A stretch of 64,000 nucleotides of DNA from positions 12,260,321 to 12,324,320 of the forward strand of contig NC_092578.1 of NCBI RefSeq assembly GCF_037975245.1, written 5' to 3'. The DNA comes from Apostichopus japonicus. Its lineage: Eukaryota; Echinodermata; Holothuroidea; Aspidochirotida; Stichopodidae. The notes under the pieces are model-generated. The model was given only the letters and a program-made list of their open reading frames with translations. It had not been told where the DNA came from and did not search any database. The position numbers and the translations under genes were made by a program. Positions 51,823 through 64,000 of the stretch are shown piece after piece. The stretch's first letter is position 1. Each line of letters starts with the position of its first letter.

Positions 51823-53560
51823 GCTTTTGTCTAATTTTCTGGGTGGGCAACATTGAATGTACTGATGTTCCATACAGTTACATAATAGTGATTTCAACAT
51901 CGCTCAAAAACCACTGCTTATGATGAAAATTATATAGCGTATTCAAACTAACATAGTTACATTTAAACCAGGATACTGTACCATCGTCCAAATCAATTGG
52001 ACATTTGTTGATGGTCAGTGCGGGCTAGGTCTCTGAATGACCTCTTTTGTTTTTAAGAAAAAGGGAAGGGGGTTGAGTAATTCCCACAGTTCTTCTTGAG
52101 ATAGGGCCCCTTTGAAAATCGCTGATATCATTATCAATATAATTATTGGGTGAGTAACTGTCTACCCAATCAGTGTGTATTTTACTTCACTGCTGTCATG
52201 CCATTTATGTAGGCTGTTGTATTACGTGACTTTGTTTTTCAGTGCGTAACGTCTATGTAAGCATAAACTATTCGAAGTTTACCATATTCTTCATCATTTT
52301 CTTGCCTTTCCTTGAAAGTTGAAGTTAGAAGTTTTAATAATAGTCACTTCATTCATGTTTAGAGATCCGTTTGTGTTGAGCTGTTGTTGTTTCATTGTTT
52401 ACACTGAACGTCGTTGTTTTATCTTGATTTGATTGATCAAACTTTAGAGGTGACGATTGCTGTTAAATTGCTGTTAAAATAGAAAGATGATTTTGTGACA
52501 GTAATTTAGAAATGATTTTAAGAAAATCTAACAGGTCTTTCTCAAAATATCCATTATTCTCATGATCTTGTATTATTTGCACGTTGTCATATTAAAACTA
52601 ACGATGGCAGATTTTGAATTAAGGCAAAGATGCATAAACATAAGATGACAAAAGTAGATGATTTTTAAACGAACATTGTTTTGTATAATCATTGTTAAAT
52701 GACGTTTCCGTGTTAATTGATTTTCATTAAACGTATTCTCTGCAAAGGTTTTCTAATATCGTTCATAGGACATTCTTTCCTTATCAAAAAAAAAGTTGAT
52801 TGCGGGTAACTATCGTCTTTGTCGAACTCATAAACCGTCTTTGACGTTTTGGTGTTTCTATCTTATACCTTCCTAATTAAAACTGTGCAAAATGTAACTA
52901 GAAAATATTTCAATTTGAAAAAACTTTTAAAAAATGGCAAAGTTGCCCGTTTAGCCCCCCTGAAGCCTAAGTGCCTTCATGTTCAACCTGCTCAGGATAT
53001 TCTTAACCACGTGTTATATTTATTTTCCTATATTTTGGAACAGTTGTGTATGTTGTTATTTAGTTAAACAGTATCTACATATGATATTTTATTGAGTTAC
53101 AATGTTTACAGTAACAGAAGGAAGAAAGTTGAAAACCACTGAAGATTGCTCCTTTTCTTTCGTGACTAAATTATTTTACATAACACGAACACTGATTATC
53201 TTAATTAACAGCTAACAGCACCTTTCGGACGAAATCAAATGTTATGTGGTTCCCTTGCTTAATAACGAACAATATAATATACCTTGAACAATAATGAAAA
53301 CATTGTATCTGGTGTAAGGTGCGCCAGGGGTGTGAAATTGTAGCCATAAAGGACAACCAACTGCCTCCGGTCATCAGATAGGAGAGGGGGTGCCATTTGT
53401 TCCAGCTATAACATCATCACACCTTAGCTAGGCTTGCAAAAGGAATATGTCGGTGAAATTTCCATTAATTTACCTCGAAGATTTAAGATAATAATTATAT
53501 CAAATCTTCACCAAAAGCTACCAACAATCGTCGTCGACTAATGTTGTCACAACCCCTTAG
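51823..53560. other. intergenic DNA, no gene recognised
   Basis: AT-rich, no exon-like frame with splice sites; may include the 3'UTR of PCGF copy B at its left. Confidence 0.5.
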
Positions 53561-53562
53561 TA

Positions 53563-55330
53563 AGATAAGATAAGATAAACTTTATTAAACCCCACAAAGG
53601 GTAATTGAATGCTCGTATAAAACAAGTATATATAACATCTAAAATGATAAGAGATTACAAAGTATGAAAACATGTGTACATATACAACAGGAGGAACGAT
53701 CAAAACCCGAAACAATACATTGCACTGTGAGGAGAGGACGAAAATAATAACGAAAATACCAACAGGGCAAGCATTAACGTCTAAGAAGTAGGTTGTGTCG
53801 TTTCATGCATTGTGGAATGAAGGAAGAGGGGTGTCTGTTAGTTCTAGCCAACGGCAGCCTCATCCTACCACTTCTAGGGATGATCGCTCTATTCAGAAAC
53901 TCGCGGACTGGGTGGTCTTCATCAAGAAGGATCTTTTCCAACTTAACCCCCAGTTGGTGTTGATAGGACGAGGCCAAGGTTGGCTGACTATCCCCAATGA
54001 TACGACTTGCCTGTCTGATCAGAACATCAATACGATGTGCATCTTCCTTCCTGACGTTGCCTCCCCATGAAACCAAATTATATTGCCAAACACCACAAAT
54101 AATAGAGTTATAGAACATGGCAAGAATGTTGTTATTAATATTAAACTTGTTAATCATACGCAGACAATGCATCCTAGAATTCAGTTTCTTCATTAACATA
54201 TCAACGTGATCATGCCAGGCGAGACGATTATCAATCACGACCCCAAGATATTTATAATTATCAACCCTTTCAACAGTACTTCCTTTGACAGTAACTTTCT
54301 GTGATACCCCTTCAGATTTCCGAAAATCAATCACCATTTCTTTTTGTCTTATTAACATTAAGTTCCAGAAAGTTCTGTCCACAATAGGTGACAAAGTTTT
54401 GTATTTGTTGTAAGTATGCAATATCATCATCTTTCGTTATCAAACCTATCAATACGGTGTCATCTGCAAATTTGACCAAAGAGCAGCTTCCATGGGTGGA
54501 CCTCACATCAGATGTATATAATGTGAAAAGGAATGGTGCTAGGACCGTACCTTGCGGTGCACCTGTGTTGGATGTGATAATATCAGATGTTCTATCAGAT
54601 GCTCGGATATTTACATACTGTGATCTATTAGTAAGATAATTGAAAATCCACGAGATAAGGTCATGGCAAACATTCATTCCTAATAATTTATTAACTAAAA
54701 TGTGGGGCTGAATAGTGTTAAAAGAAGATGAAAAATCAAAAAACATAACTCTTACAGTGTGACCCAAATTTGTGTATTCGAGATGTGAATACAATCTTTC
54801 GAGACTATATAGGACGGCATCTTCCGTACTGCGTTTAAGCCTATACGCAAATTGCATCGGGTCTAGATATTGATCCACCCAAGGGCGTAGGAACCGGGGG
54901 GCTGGGGCCGCCAGCCCCCCGGTGAAAAATATGGGGGGCGGAAGTATCATTCCGCCCCCCCCCCGCTCCGCAAGTCAAAAAACCCTTTTTTCATTTCCAA
55001 ATGAGAAAAAAATCTCATCTGGAGCACCAAATTGCATCTAAGGCCAGGTGAAAATGCAAAATTATTTACAAAATGGAGTGGGATGTTGAAGTGTGCTATA
55101 TTGCACCAAATTGCATCTGAGGCCACCTGGAAATGCAAAAAAATTCCAAAGGGGAGGGGGACACCCCCTCCCCTTAGACCCCTCCCCCAGGCCGGCCATC
55201 AATCTTCAGCCCCCCCCCCCCCACTCAAAATTACCTTCCTACGCCACTGGATCCACCATAGGTTTCAGAAGTTTTAAGATGAAACGCTCACATAATGCTT
55301 GGTATTATAAAATAATGCCCGGTGTACAGT
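53563..55330 (-). mobile_element. 5'-truncated non-LTR retrotransposon with reverse transcriptase, interrupted by a MITE
   Basis: The minus strand reads QFAYRLKRSTEDAV, FDFSSSFNTIQP, GAPQGTVLAPFLFTLYTSD and the catalytic FADDT, then after a frameshift near 54340 NYKYLGVVIDNRL and a C-terminal domain with MHCLRMINKFN, ending at about 53774. The 3' end has TTTAATAAAGTTTATCTTAT repeats (53563-53595). A MITE (54880-55249) splits the frame; the RT frame resumes at 55258 as ERFILKLLKPMVD. A CR1/L2/Jockey-like group is likely; the family is not fixed. Not functional. Confidence 0.85.
54880..55249. mobile_element. hAT-like MITE, family A copy 2 (370 bp), inside the LINE
   Basis: CAAGGGCGTAGGAACCGGGG to TTCCTACGCCACTG, with perfect direct repeats GATCCACC at 54872-54879 and 55250-55257. 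Its interior matches 25773-26196 closely, but lacks one segment (about 54 bp shorter). Confidence 0.9.
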
Positions 55331-56760
55331 GGCGTCGCCAGACATTTTGGAGTTAGGGTGGCGCACATAGATCAGACCAACATATGGGGCGCAGAATGGG
55401 CGCAGAATGGGCTGATGCCAACTGGTGCCGTGCATGGGCGCGAAGCCATTCCCGCATGTGGTCCATGAGACCCTGGTAAGATTCAGGGAGGCACACCTCA
55501 TAAAGCTTTGCAGTTTCCGTCGTTTCCAGAAAACTAATGTTAGTTTCAAATTAGCACAATTTATGAGGTAAACGTAAGTAAAACTTACAATTATGGTTTG
55601 ATTATCGGCCAATTTGATGGCATTATATGCTCTATAATTTGCAGTTGGCTTCTATGATATTTTTTTAAAGCATTTGGGCGAATCGGAATGAGATTTATCC
55701 AATAACTACTGGCTGACAGAATATTTTAAAAAAAAATCGTGAACAGTAGGCCTATACATAAATATATAACATGAATGTGCGGTACTATACCTAAACAGTC
55801 AACAGTGCTTAAAAAGTTGCACAAAATAAACACCCCGCAAGACAATAAAAAAAATGGGGTTGCGCACCAGGTCAGTGGTGCATTAGTTTACCCAATACTA
55901 ACGTCGAGGCCCAGTGACATGGTTCTACTGCATTCTGTTGATAGCAAGAACCACATGATTACTTGTTTTTTGCTCTCAGCCGTCTTTCGTAGATTTGAGT
56001 CTTTTGCAGGTTAAAATCAGGTAAGCTTTACTCACATCAGTCATTCTAAAAAATATGCTCAAGGGGGGGGGGGGGGGTGGGGCGGCTGCCCCCTTCGCCC
56101 CCCCCCCCCTTGGCTACGCGACAAATGATGCGAATAAGTTTACGCAGCTCGACAAACGCTTCACGTTCAGGTTTTCAAATTTCCGGGACTTTGAAATATG
56201 GAATTGTCCTAACGCAAAGTTTTATATGCAGTATACTCTATGTAAAACGTTTCTCATCGAAAAAAATCGTTCAACCGTGCGGTACTACGGCAAAGCTGGT
56301 CTGGAGTGTCAACTATCTTATTACACAATCATGTCGAAAGGTATAAGATAGTCAGTAAAGTAGGCAACTTCCCGCAGACGATTTGGCAGGTCGCTATCAA
56401 ATGCTGTTCCGCCGATTGCAGCTTATAAGTGGAACATTGATGCGGCCCTTGTAAGGTACAGTATGTTTGAAAGATCAGAAAATGCTTCACTCAGACAGCG
56501 TATTATAGTGAATCAACAATGAGATAGGGAGTGACTATGACTTTTATAAATAACCAATGAAAGAACACGAAATAAACCACAACACAACTTGAGTTAATTG
56601 CATGAGCCAAGTGTTAGCAGTACTTACACTGTTAGTCAAAGAGTTGTGCCTTCCTTTCTTCTTTTGGTGACATGGCAAATTTCATTTGCTAGGAGGGATC
56701 AGGGGAACGTGCCCGTCCCCACGCCCGAGTCCAATTGGCTACGCCAATGCCTGTAATAGT
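55328..56760. mobile_element. possible hAT-like remnants, ends uncertain
   Basis: CAGTGGCGTCGCCAGACATT at 55329 looks like a hAT-type start, and TTGGCTACGCCAATG near 56733-56748 like an end, but the flanks do not match. Inside, 56050-56125 is an inverted partial copy of the 57980 family (CTCAAGGGGG..CTTGGCTACGCG). Confidence 0.35.
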
Positions 56761-57979
56761 ATTGTATAGTTTATCAGTAATCGTCCCCTCTTATAATCGT
56801 TTTCTCTTCATTTTCTTTCCCCATAGGTTTGATTATCGTCAGATGCTAACGCCACTTTAGCGTTGAACTTGATACCGTTTGTTTCCGAAGTCAATTTTTT
56901 TCTTCAAAAATGAAGTCGGCTTACTTGCAAAATGTCTGAGTGAAGAAATCAGGATTGAACGGATTCATTTATTACAGCCTGTTTAAACTTGTTTTAGTGG
57001 AAAGTAAAGGAGAGTCGGTTACAATTAAATTTTGTTTCCGAAGATTTGTGAGCACTGCTATCCATGTCTTAGTTCATAGGTATGATGATCGATGATGACA
57101 CATGTCGATATTTTCCTTTGTCGTTAGGTGAGGTGATCTAATGTCACAGATGGATCAATGTCAACAACACAAAGCAATGAATAGCTGAACACGAGCGGCA
57201 AAGAGTATGTCAGCTGAATCTCATTGCGCAAACTCACGGCCCTTCTGCATTGTAAACTTGGATAATACAAAACGATACATCTGTTTCTTTGTCATCATGT
57301 GACACCAATATAATTGTGACTGCCCACTATCAAATTGTACGTTAGTATTCGATATCATGCACCTTACCCGTATATCACAACAGATAAGACATTACCTTAG
57401 TAACGTACTTGCAGTTCAATGATACGGAGGCATAGAAGAGACATGTACGTTGATTAGTTACACTTTTGCAAAACATCAAAAATCTTAAATTATGCCATTT
57501 GCACATTTTGCAATGCATGTCTATTCTACGTTTCTATACAATGCAGCATCGATTTAAATGACACCAAACAGTAAATACATATTAATTGACTATGTTGTTC
57601 AGTTGCATTGGCACTGTATGAGGCACATGATATAACTGCACGAATTATCACTGTAGGACTTGAAGACGAATACAATTATTTATGGCCACATAATCAGATT
57701 TTTGTGCGTCTCATCATAAAAATATTTTCCTTTCCTTATCTCCTTTAACATAACACCACGTACCTATAAAATAATCAGAGAAGGTTCGGTTGCGTCATGG
57801 GCATAAGATAAATTTTGTAGCTATAGGGCTAATTAGTGACCTCAGTTTCTGGAGGCCTAAATCGCAACCTCGATCTCTTCTCCTCCCCTTCCGCTTCGTC
57901 ACCACTTACGCTCCCGTCTTCTACACTCCCGCATCCCATATCTGTAGCCCTCTCCCACACGTTCCCGGTCCCACCCTCC
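56761..57979. other. intergenic DNA, no gene recognised
   Basis: AT-rich, no supported exon on either strand. Confidence 0.5.
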
Positions 57980-58116
57980 CAGGCGCGTAGCCAGGGGGGG
58001 GCGAAGGGGGCAGCCGCCCCACCCCCCTTGTGCATATTTTTAAACAATTTTTTTTAATGTTTTTATGATATCGCTAGTATTTTCAAAAGAGAAAATGCTA
58101 AGATGCAACTTACAAG

Positions 58117-59350
58117 CAGGCGCGGCGGAACGGGAAAATTATTGGGGGGGCTAATATGTGGAAACTATCTAAGCGGAGCGCCACCATCGGTTGGCGCGGA
58201 GCGTACAAGAAAATTTGGGGTTTTTCAACCCCCCCAGATGGCCGGAAACGGCACTTACCGAGTGTTTTATGCTGCGAATACCTAGCCCTAAAACATGGGT
58301 CTCAAGCCTGCAATTTCTCAGATTGCACGTATAAATCTGTAAAAACATTGTAATTTGTATATTCGATGGTGTTTTAAGAGAGTATACTCGACGTGTACTC
58401 GCAGAGACGTTTTTGAGTGTAGTAAATTACTACTTGCAATTAAATGCAATAATTACAAGGGCGTCGGAAGCTATTTTTGATTGGTACGGCGGTTCAGAGT
58501 GTGGCCAAATATCATAATTATCGGGGGACATTTGGTAGGTCAAACTACGCTACGCGCCACCATGGTTGGCGCGGAGCGTAATGGAGAAAATTTTGAAAAT
58601 ATGCCTCCCAGATTGCAGGAAATGGCACTTGCCGGGCTTGAAAGCAAGACCCCTGCCATGCCAGAGTAGTCACATTTAGCCTACTTGCCGTCATCATTAT
58701 TGAAAATCATTGAAACATATACCTCCGAGATTTTTTTTTCTCCATTTTTTAGTCCTACTTTTTTTTGCGTCGTGAATATTGGTCCGGCGTTCGGCGGACC
58801 TGCCCGTACCGGCTCCGACGCCCTGAATTAAATAAATGTCATAAGAAAAAACAGAAAGCATTTCTTAATGTCAACAAATGGGTAATTCCAAAACCATGTG
58901 CAGTTGCCAACAAATTTCTATGACCTAGCACTGTCATCATGTCATGAATGCATGTACCCTATACAGTACAGGTGAAATGCTAATATTGTGTTTTTGTTCG
59001 TTTAATAATTGATTGCGTTTAAAAGATAAAGCCATGTTCCACGCCTTGCGTGTACTCGTAGTGTAAACGCAAATGTTCATGAGTGTAGCGTTTAGCTTAT
59101 TACCCTCTTATTTAAAACACTAATATTCGATGAGGCATGATACAGACAATCAATTATCATATTTAATTATTACACCTATATGTAGTATACGTGTGCATCG
59201 GACAGATCGACAAGTGTGCATTAAAAAATGGGCAGATGTACGTTTCGGAGCCTTGGTAAATATTGGGGGGGCTTATCATGCTTTTGCCCCCTCAACTTTT
59301 TCATTGGGGGGGCTGAGCCCCCCCAAGCCCCCCCGGTTCCGCCGCCACTG
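58117..59350. mobile_element. nested hAT-like element, perfect 8-bp target duplication
   Basis: CAGGCGCGGCGGAACGGG to CCCGGTTCCGCCGCCACTG, with CTTACAAG at 58109-58116 and 59351-59358. It has a core module at 58163-58255 and itself hosts another MITE (58456-58825). Confidence 0.88.
58456..58825. mobile_element. third-level nested MITE
   Basis: CAAGGGCGTCGGAAGC and GGCTCCGACGCCCTG form inverted ends (one offset base). Flanks AATAATTA and AATTAAAT do not give a clean target duplication. It contains a core module at 58540-58630. Confidence 0.6.
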
Positions 59351-59524
59351 CTTACAAGGCCTGGGAAGTGCCATTTCCAGCGATCTAGGAGGCATTTTCA
59401 TCCAAAATTTTCTTGTACGCTTCGCGCCACCTCGTGGTGGCGCTACGCTTAGTAAGTTTGCAATGCCGAATCTACAGTTTCGCCCCTCCCTTGGCAAATT
59501 CCTGGCTACGCGCCTGCACCCTCC

Positions 59525-61160
59525 CTGCGTCCCGTCCGGGCATACGCTTGCCGAACACGTTGTCTGATCAAAATAAGGTAGGGTGCGGAGGGGGTGGTTG
59601 TGGTGGCAGTATACAACTTCTGGTTTGTACACCCACGTATCTCGCCTGCATACTCAGGTATCGTGACAATAAGTAGCTAGGGTCTCAACTGACGTTCGTA
59701 AAGTTTTACTGTAACTGTAAGTACCTGCCGTCGAATTTCAAGGTTCGTGTGTATTTTACGTTGATTTTAAACCGGCAGAAGTCATCGTTTCAAGTAACAG
59801 TTAATCTCTTTAACTTAGTTAGGAACGAACGTTAGACTAGCCTCAGTTAGGCTTGGACCGTACAATAACAATTACGTTGTAATTGCAGACCAAACGTTAC
59901 TTGCTAGTTAGGCCTAACTTAGGCTACACTAGTAGTAGTACTACCTCTAACTTAAAGTCTATGCTAACCAATTACTATCCCAGCAGTAGTAGTAGGCCTA
60001 GTACTAGTACAATCTAGAGACAACTAAGTTACATTACCTGGCACGGTGTTACACACACATGATATCATTCACTGACTCAAATTTAATATTTATGGCGGTT
60101 TACAGTAACTTCTCATATCCCCTAAATTCACATAACATGTTAAGCCTAGGCTATACATGTAGCTGTACGGATTCTGTGTGGTTGCTGTAAGCTAGCGTTT
60201 AAAAGCGGTGATTGCATTTAGCGAGTTGGCGAGTAGATATTTAGTCACACTCTCCAAATGGTGAGTAGTTCTATAAATATTTGTCGAGACCTGCCAGGAG
60301 GTAACATAGGGTAATTTCGGAAGATCTCAGAAGTCAGAGTCGGATATGTAACTTGACAGAAATGTATGTATTATTTATAAACAGGTTAGGACGTGTAGAA
60401 CTTAAAATAGAAGTTATTGCTTATCATTTCCCATGGCGTTCAAGATCTCTCAACATTACCGTAGGTCTAAGCTTGTTCAATAGGATCCAATTTTACCCTG
60501 TATCTATAGGCCTCTAGTCAAGTTACCTATTATGATGCAGGAACTAATATGACACATTTCTGGAAATTTTGTGATTATACCACAGCAATGGAAAGTAGCC
60601 CTAAGCCAAATTTGAAGTGTGCTAGCAATTTTCCCTAATGTGTTTATCACAAAAGTGAAGCCAACCGATGATGTAAATGTTTCAAACCTAGCCTATGTCT
60701 CGGTCATCACAATCAAAGTAACTTCTTTTGTATTACTGTAAGCTTACTTACATCTTACAGACTGTTATTTGTTTGTGTCCAATGTGAGGAATGAAAGTAA
60801 TATCCTCATATTTTTCTTTGAAAAACTTTCTTAGTTTACTTGTTATATTTGCATCAACACAAAGGATAATATTTGAACTCATGTAAGATCATGCAAGTGA
60901 ATTCTACACACACTCCTCTCTCATCAAGAAGAGTACTTCATAATGGGTCCGAGATGGAGCCATTTTATGTGGCATATTAGAACTAACAACTAGCAACGAA
61001 ATGTTACCCACTGTTCTTAGGCTACTTGACACATGTCTGGTCTTGAAGCAATCAGAAAGCTTCTTTGAGGTACTTTCAGTCACATAAACTGAATAAGCTT
61101 TTAGTATCAGTAAAATGGAATATATACTGGACTTATACCTCCATTCTCATAATTATTGAA
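59525..61160. other. intergenic or 5' region of the right-hand gene, no exon fixed
   Basis: A donor-like CCAAATG/GTGAGT at 60258 could end a non-coding first exon of the gene whose coding starts at 63471, but reading through its ATG hits a stop, so only a UTR exon would fit. An AGTAGTAGT-rich stretch lies at 59928-60010. Confidence 0.3.
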
Positions 61161-61162
61161 GA

Positions 61163-62879
61163 TAGTGTTCAACCGATTATGCATAACAGAAAATACCGAT
61201 TACCGATTATTTTTTCCATAATCGTACCGATTCCGATTCCGATTCCGATTATATGAAAATGAGAAAATATCCCGTATATACGAAATCGGCAATAAAGTTT
61301 GACAGAAACAATAATTGTTGTGATTTTCCCTGTTTCCTTTTGCTTCGTTGTTATACAAGGCTCTAAGGTATCATTTTGTATGTACCAAATTACCTCTGGA
61401 GTTTCTCGGAAAGAAAAAAAAGGTGTTTTTTTTAAATTTCCAAAATACGGAAATATGACATCCTACCTAGTCAGTACTGTGCTAAGCGAATGGCCTAACC
61501 ACCTCGACGTGAATGTCACCTGTTAATGGCTTGAAATGGGCTAAGAATAGTTACTCAAAATATCCATCTCAAAAAGTATCTCAGACAAACCATCCATCTT
61601 CAATCTTTACCAAAGTGTAAATTTTAATGACATGTTGCTTTCATTCCGACATTATTTTCTACTTATTTTCAGTATTATACTGTTTATGAACAAATAGAAA
61701 TGTTACGAACTTCAAGTTAAACATACCTATTCGTTACCTATTTAACTCTATTCAGGTTTCATTTAGAAAATGTAAGCTTAGGCCAATCAAACTGAAAAGC
61801 AAATTGTACCATCGTAACTTGTTTAAAATTACTCTAAAATGTAATACCAGATTGATGTAAAGAAATAATAACAACAAGAAACTACTCCAATATAAAATAT
61901 AACATTCCCTCTATAAGACATATCACTTACAGTACCTTCCAAACAAATGCCGATTTTCCAGCAAATTGAAAGTTTGCTACGCATTTTTTTTTTTTTTTTG
62001 CAAACCGATGGTTAGGCTACATTTCTCATTGACTTAGTGTGGTTGTTAGGCTAACATGTGGTCGAAGATTGCAGTTTCCGTGGATATTTTTATTTTTTAT
62101 TTGCGACACAACTAGAGCGAATAAACAGATGGCAAGGTTAGATTTCCATGCAGTTGACTTAGTGTGAAGTAAGGCTACCATGTGGTCGGAGATTTGTGAG
62201 GATTTTAGGTTATTTTCGCTGGTACTGAAATTGCTTCATGCACGCCGTAATTTTCCACGGTAACTTCCCGGGGATTGTGCGCGACCCTACCGCACTGCTT
62301 CAAATTTGATGCGGAATGTGAAAACTGTTTGCGCGATTCGCGCTGCAACTGCAATTCCTAGCTAACGCAAACGCATGTCACAATTAATTTTACACAGACA
62401 CCTGATATAACGAGGGCGATTTTCTTATATTTCTTTTTCACACTCGTAATTGGGCTTTAGGAGGGCTTTTTAGCACATCGCTCCCGCTAATTTCCGACCC
62501 TGTCAAGCACATTCGTTAATTCGCGAAATTGGTATTGCTGCTATGCTTACTGTGCCAAGAAATTTGAAGTCACTAACCACGAGGGAAGCAAAATCGGCGA
62601 CCCTGGCAGCGTAAATTGATGAAAGTATACACTGTGAAAGACGTATAGAGGGTGTCTTATTTTAATATTTCGTAGTAAAAGAACAAACCTAATACATCAG
62701 TTGATATTTTCAACTTCCATTTGTTTTTGAATAATGATATTTTCACCTTCCATATGTTTTTGAATAATCGGTATGAAATAACTGGTATTCCACGTAATTT
62801 TTACCGATTCCGATTATGTTCCGATTATGCAATATTCGTACCGATTCCGATTCCGATTAGGTTAATCGGTTGAACACTA
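61163..62879. mobile_element. 1.7-kb hAT-like non-autonomous element, perfect 8-bp target duplication
   Basis: TAGTGTTCAACCGATTA and its complement TAATCGGTTGAACACTA are the ends; ATTGAAGA lies at 61155-61162 and 62880-62887. ATTCCGATTCCGATT sub-terminal repeats occur near both ends (61228-61250 and 62801-62860). No transposase frame is seen. End type and 8-bp duplication fit the hAT superfamily. Confidence 0.9.
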
Positions 62880-63445
62880 ATTGAAGACAAGATCTTTCTA
62901 AACATATTTTCACAACTAGCACATAGATTGAGATATGTTATATTGCTATACAAAGTCTTTGGAGATCTGTAAACATAATAGATCAAGCACAATTAAGACC
63001 CTGAGCAGACTCTACAGCACTGTTAGGACCGATATGACAGTGCCCTCTGCATAATGGCAGAGAGCCAGCATGCTATGTAAAATTTAGTATACATGTAGTT
63101 AGGCTTGGCTTAAGCTGAGTGAATTCTGTGTATTTGCCAAATACTGTCTAAGTTGATGTTTGGCCTATTTGATGAGTCATTACATGAGGTAATGCTCAAT
63201 ATGTATACAGTACAGTACTAGGCCAAGGAAATCATTTATCCAGTAAGGCACAGCAAAATGCTCTGCAAAACTGGCAAAATACTATACAAATTTAAAGTTG
63301 TATAGCAGTTTTATACACAGGAATCATTTATTTTTACACTAAGCAGCTGCATCGTTCATTTCAGAACATGTGACTGCTAAGCATCTTGAAATGACCCTGC
63401 TTTGTATTGTTTTAAATTTCATTTTTTTTGGCCAATTTTCTGCAG

Positions 63446-63707
63446 GATATTGAAACGTGAAGAGTTCTCAATGAGTGCCGATACTGAAGGTGAGATAAGT
63501 ATGGCAAATGCTGGTACAGAGCCCTGTGACATACCGTCCGTCACCAGCGTCCCTGCAGATATTCTGCCAGACACTGCCAGTATGTCACCACCAAGTTCAT
63601 CAGAAGTTGGAAGTCCCAGTAGTAACTTAGCAGCCAGGAGGAGTCGTCAAGCTAGTAGAGACTACACACTGGCTGAAAGAGATGCCCTTAGTCAGGTTGC
63701 AATGGAC
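63446..63707 (+). CDS. first coding exon of an unidentified gene (partial at window edge)
   Basis: Acceptor TTTTCTGCAG at 63445, ATG at 63471, donor GTAAGT at 63708; 79 codons, ending in phase 0. The peptide is acidic then Ser/Pro-rich (SMSPPSSSEVGSPSSN), followed by AARRSRQASRDYTLAERDAL and SQVAMD. No domain recognised. The splice sites and in-frame composition support a real exon; the gene continues beyond the window. Confidence 0.65.
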
Positions 63708-64000
63708 GTAAGTACCAGCTATGTCTCCATAGTTGTCAGTGTGTGACCCTTATAAGGTTCAGTAGTAGAAGCCTGTTTCAGCTATATCTACATTTCATAT
63801 AGCCAAGAATGGTTAATATTTGAAATATTCATTGAGAGTGTTATGCATATAAAGGGAATATTGTTTATTTAGTATGTCCTGGAATGTAGTTTTCCTGCAT
63901 TAAAGGGCTTTTGTTGGCAAAACTACGTTGGTACTGTAATAAATACCTCCAGAGATAATTCAAAATGAAAATGTTACTGAATTAAAATTAAATCAAACAA

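Larger units (their letters stand above)
57980..59516. mobile_element. MITE with perfect ends and 8-bp target duplication, carrying nested elements
   Basis: CAGGCGCGTAGCCAGG and its exact complement CCTGGCTACGCGCCTG bound the element; CACCCTCC lies at 57972-57979 and 59517-59524. Without the nested element (58117-59350) it would be about 300 bp, a typical MITE size. It carries a core module at 59360-59455. A truncated sister copy is at 43101. Confidence 0.9.

Overview
The window is eukaryotic: split genes with GT-AG introns, long AT-rich intergenic DNA, microsatellites, minisatellites and many layers of transposon remnants. There is no bacterial gene organisation. The protein style and the repeat mix suggest a marine invertebrate, perhaps an echinoderm or another invertebrate deuterostome; this is an inference, and the species cannot be fixed from the sequence alone.

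The gene content is a head-to-tail tandem pair of Polycomb group RING finger genes of the PCGF2/PCGF4 (Mel-18/BMI1, fly Psc) type, both on the + strand. Copy A has eight coding exons from 3086 to 16527 (463 aa predicted). Copy B has eight coding exons from 36388 to 50997 (382 aa predicted). Splice positions and phases are identical in the two copies. All eight RING zinc ligands (C18, C21, C34, H36, C39, C42, C53, C56) and a RAWUL-type ubiquitin-like region are intact in both. Proteins of this family partner RING1/RNF2 in Polycomb repressive complex 1. A separate unidentified gene begins near the right edge (exon 63446-63707).

Layout: 1-3036 is upstream DNA with a 35-bp minisatellite. 3037-16527 is copy A, whose first coding exon runs straight into an array of about 22 extra copies of its own 3' end plus 5' splice site. 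16528-36333 is intergenic DNA full of hAT-type and other repeats, two tRNA-like SINE heads and an element (32159-32913) built of 105-bp tandem units between inverted repeats. 36334-50997 is copy B, with a 24-bp minisatellite in intron 6 and a 3-kb hAT-like element in intron 7. 51000-63440 holds a LINE broken by a MITE, a three-level nest of MITEs, and a 1.7-kb hAT-like element with a perfect 8-bp target duplication.

The most unusual signal is in copy A. At two exons (coding exon 1 and exon 7), the exon 3' end together with its splice donor has been duplicated into the following intron. At exon 1 every unit is 48 or 51 bp, so the reading frame stays open and each of about 22 donors could be used in frame, adding n x 16 residues in the middle of the RING finger.
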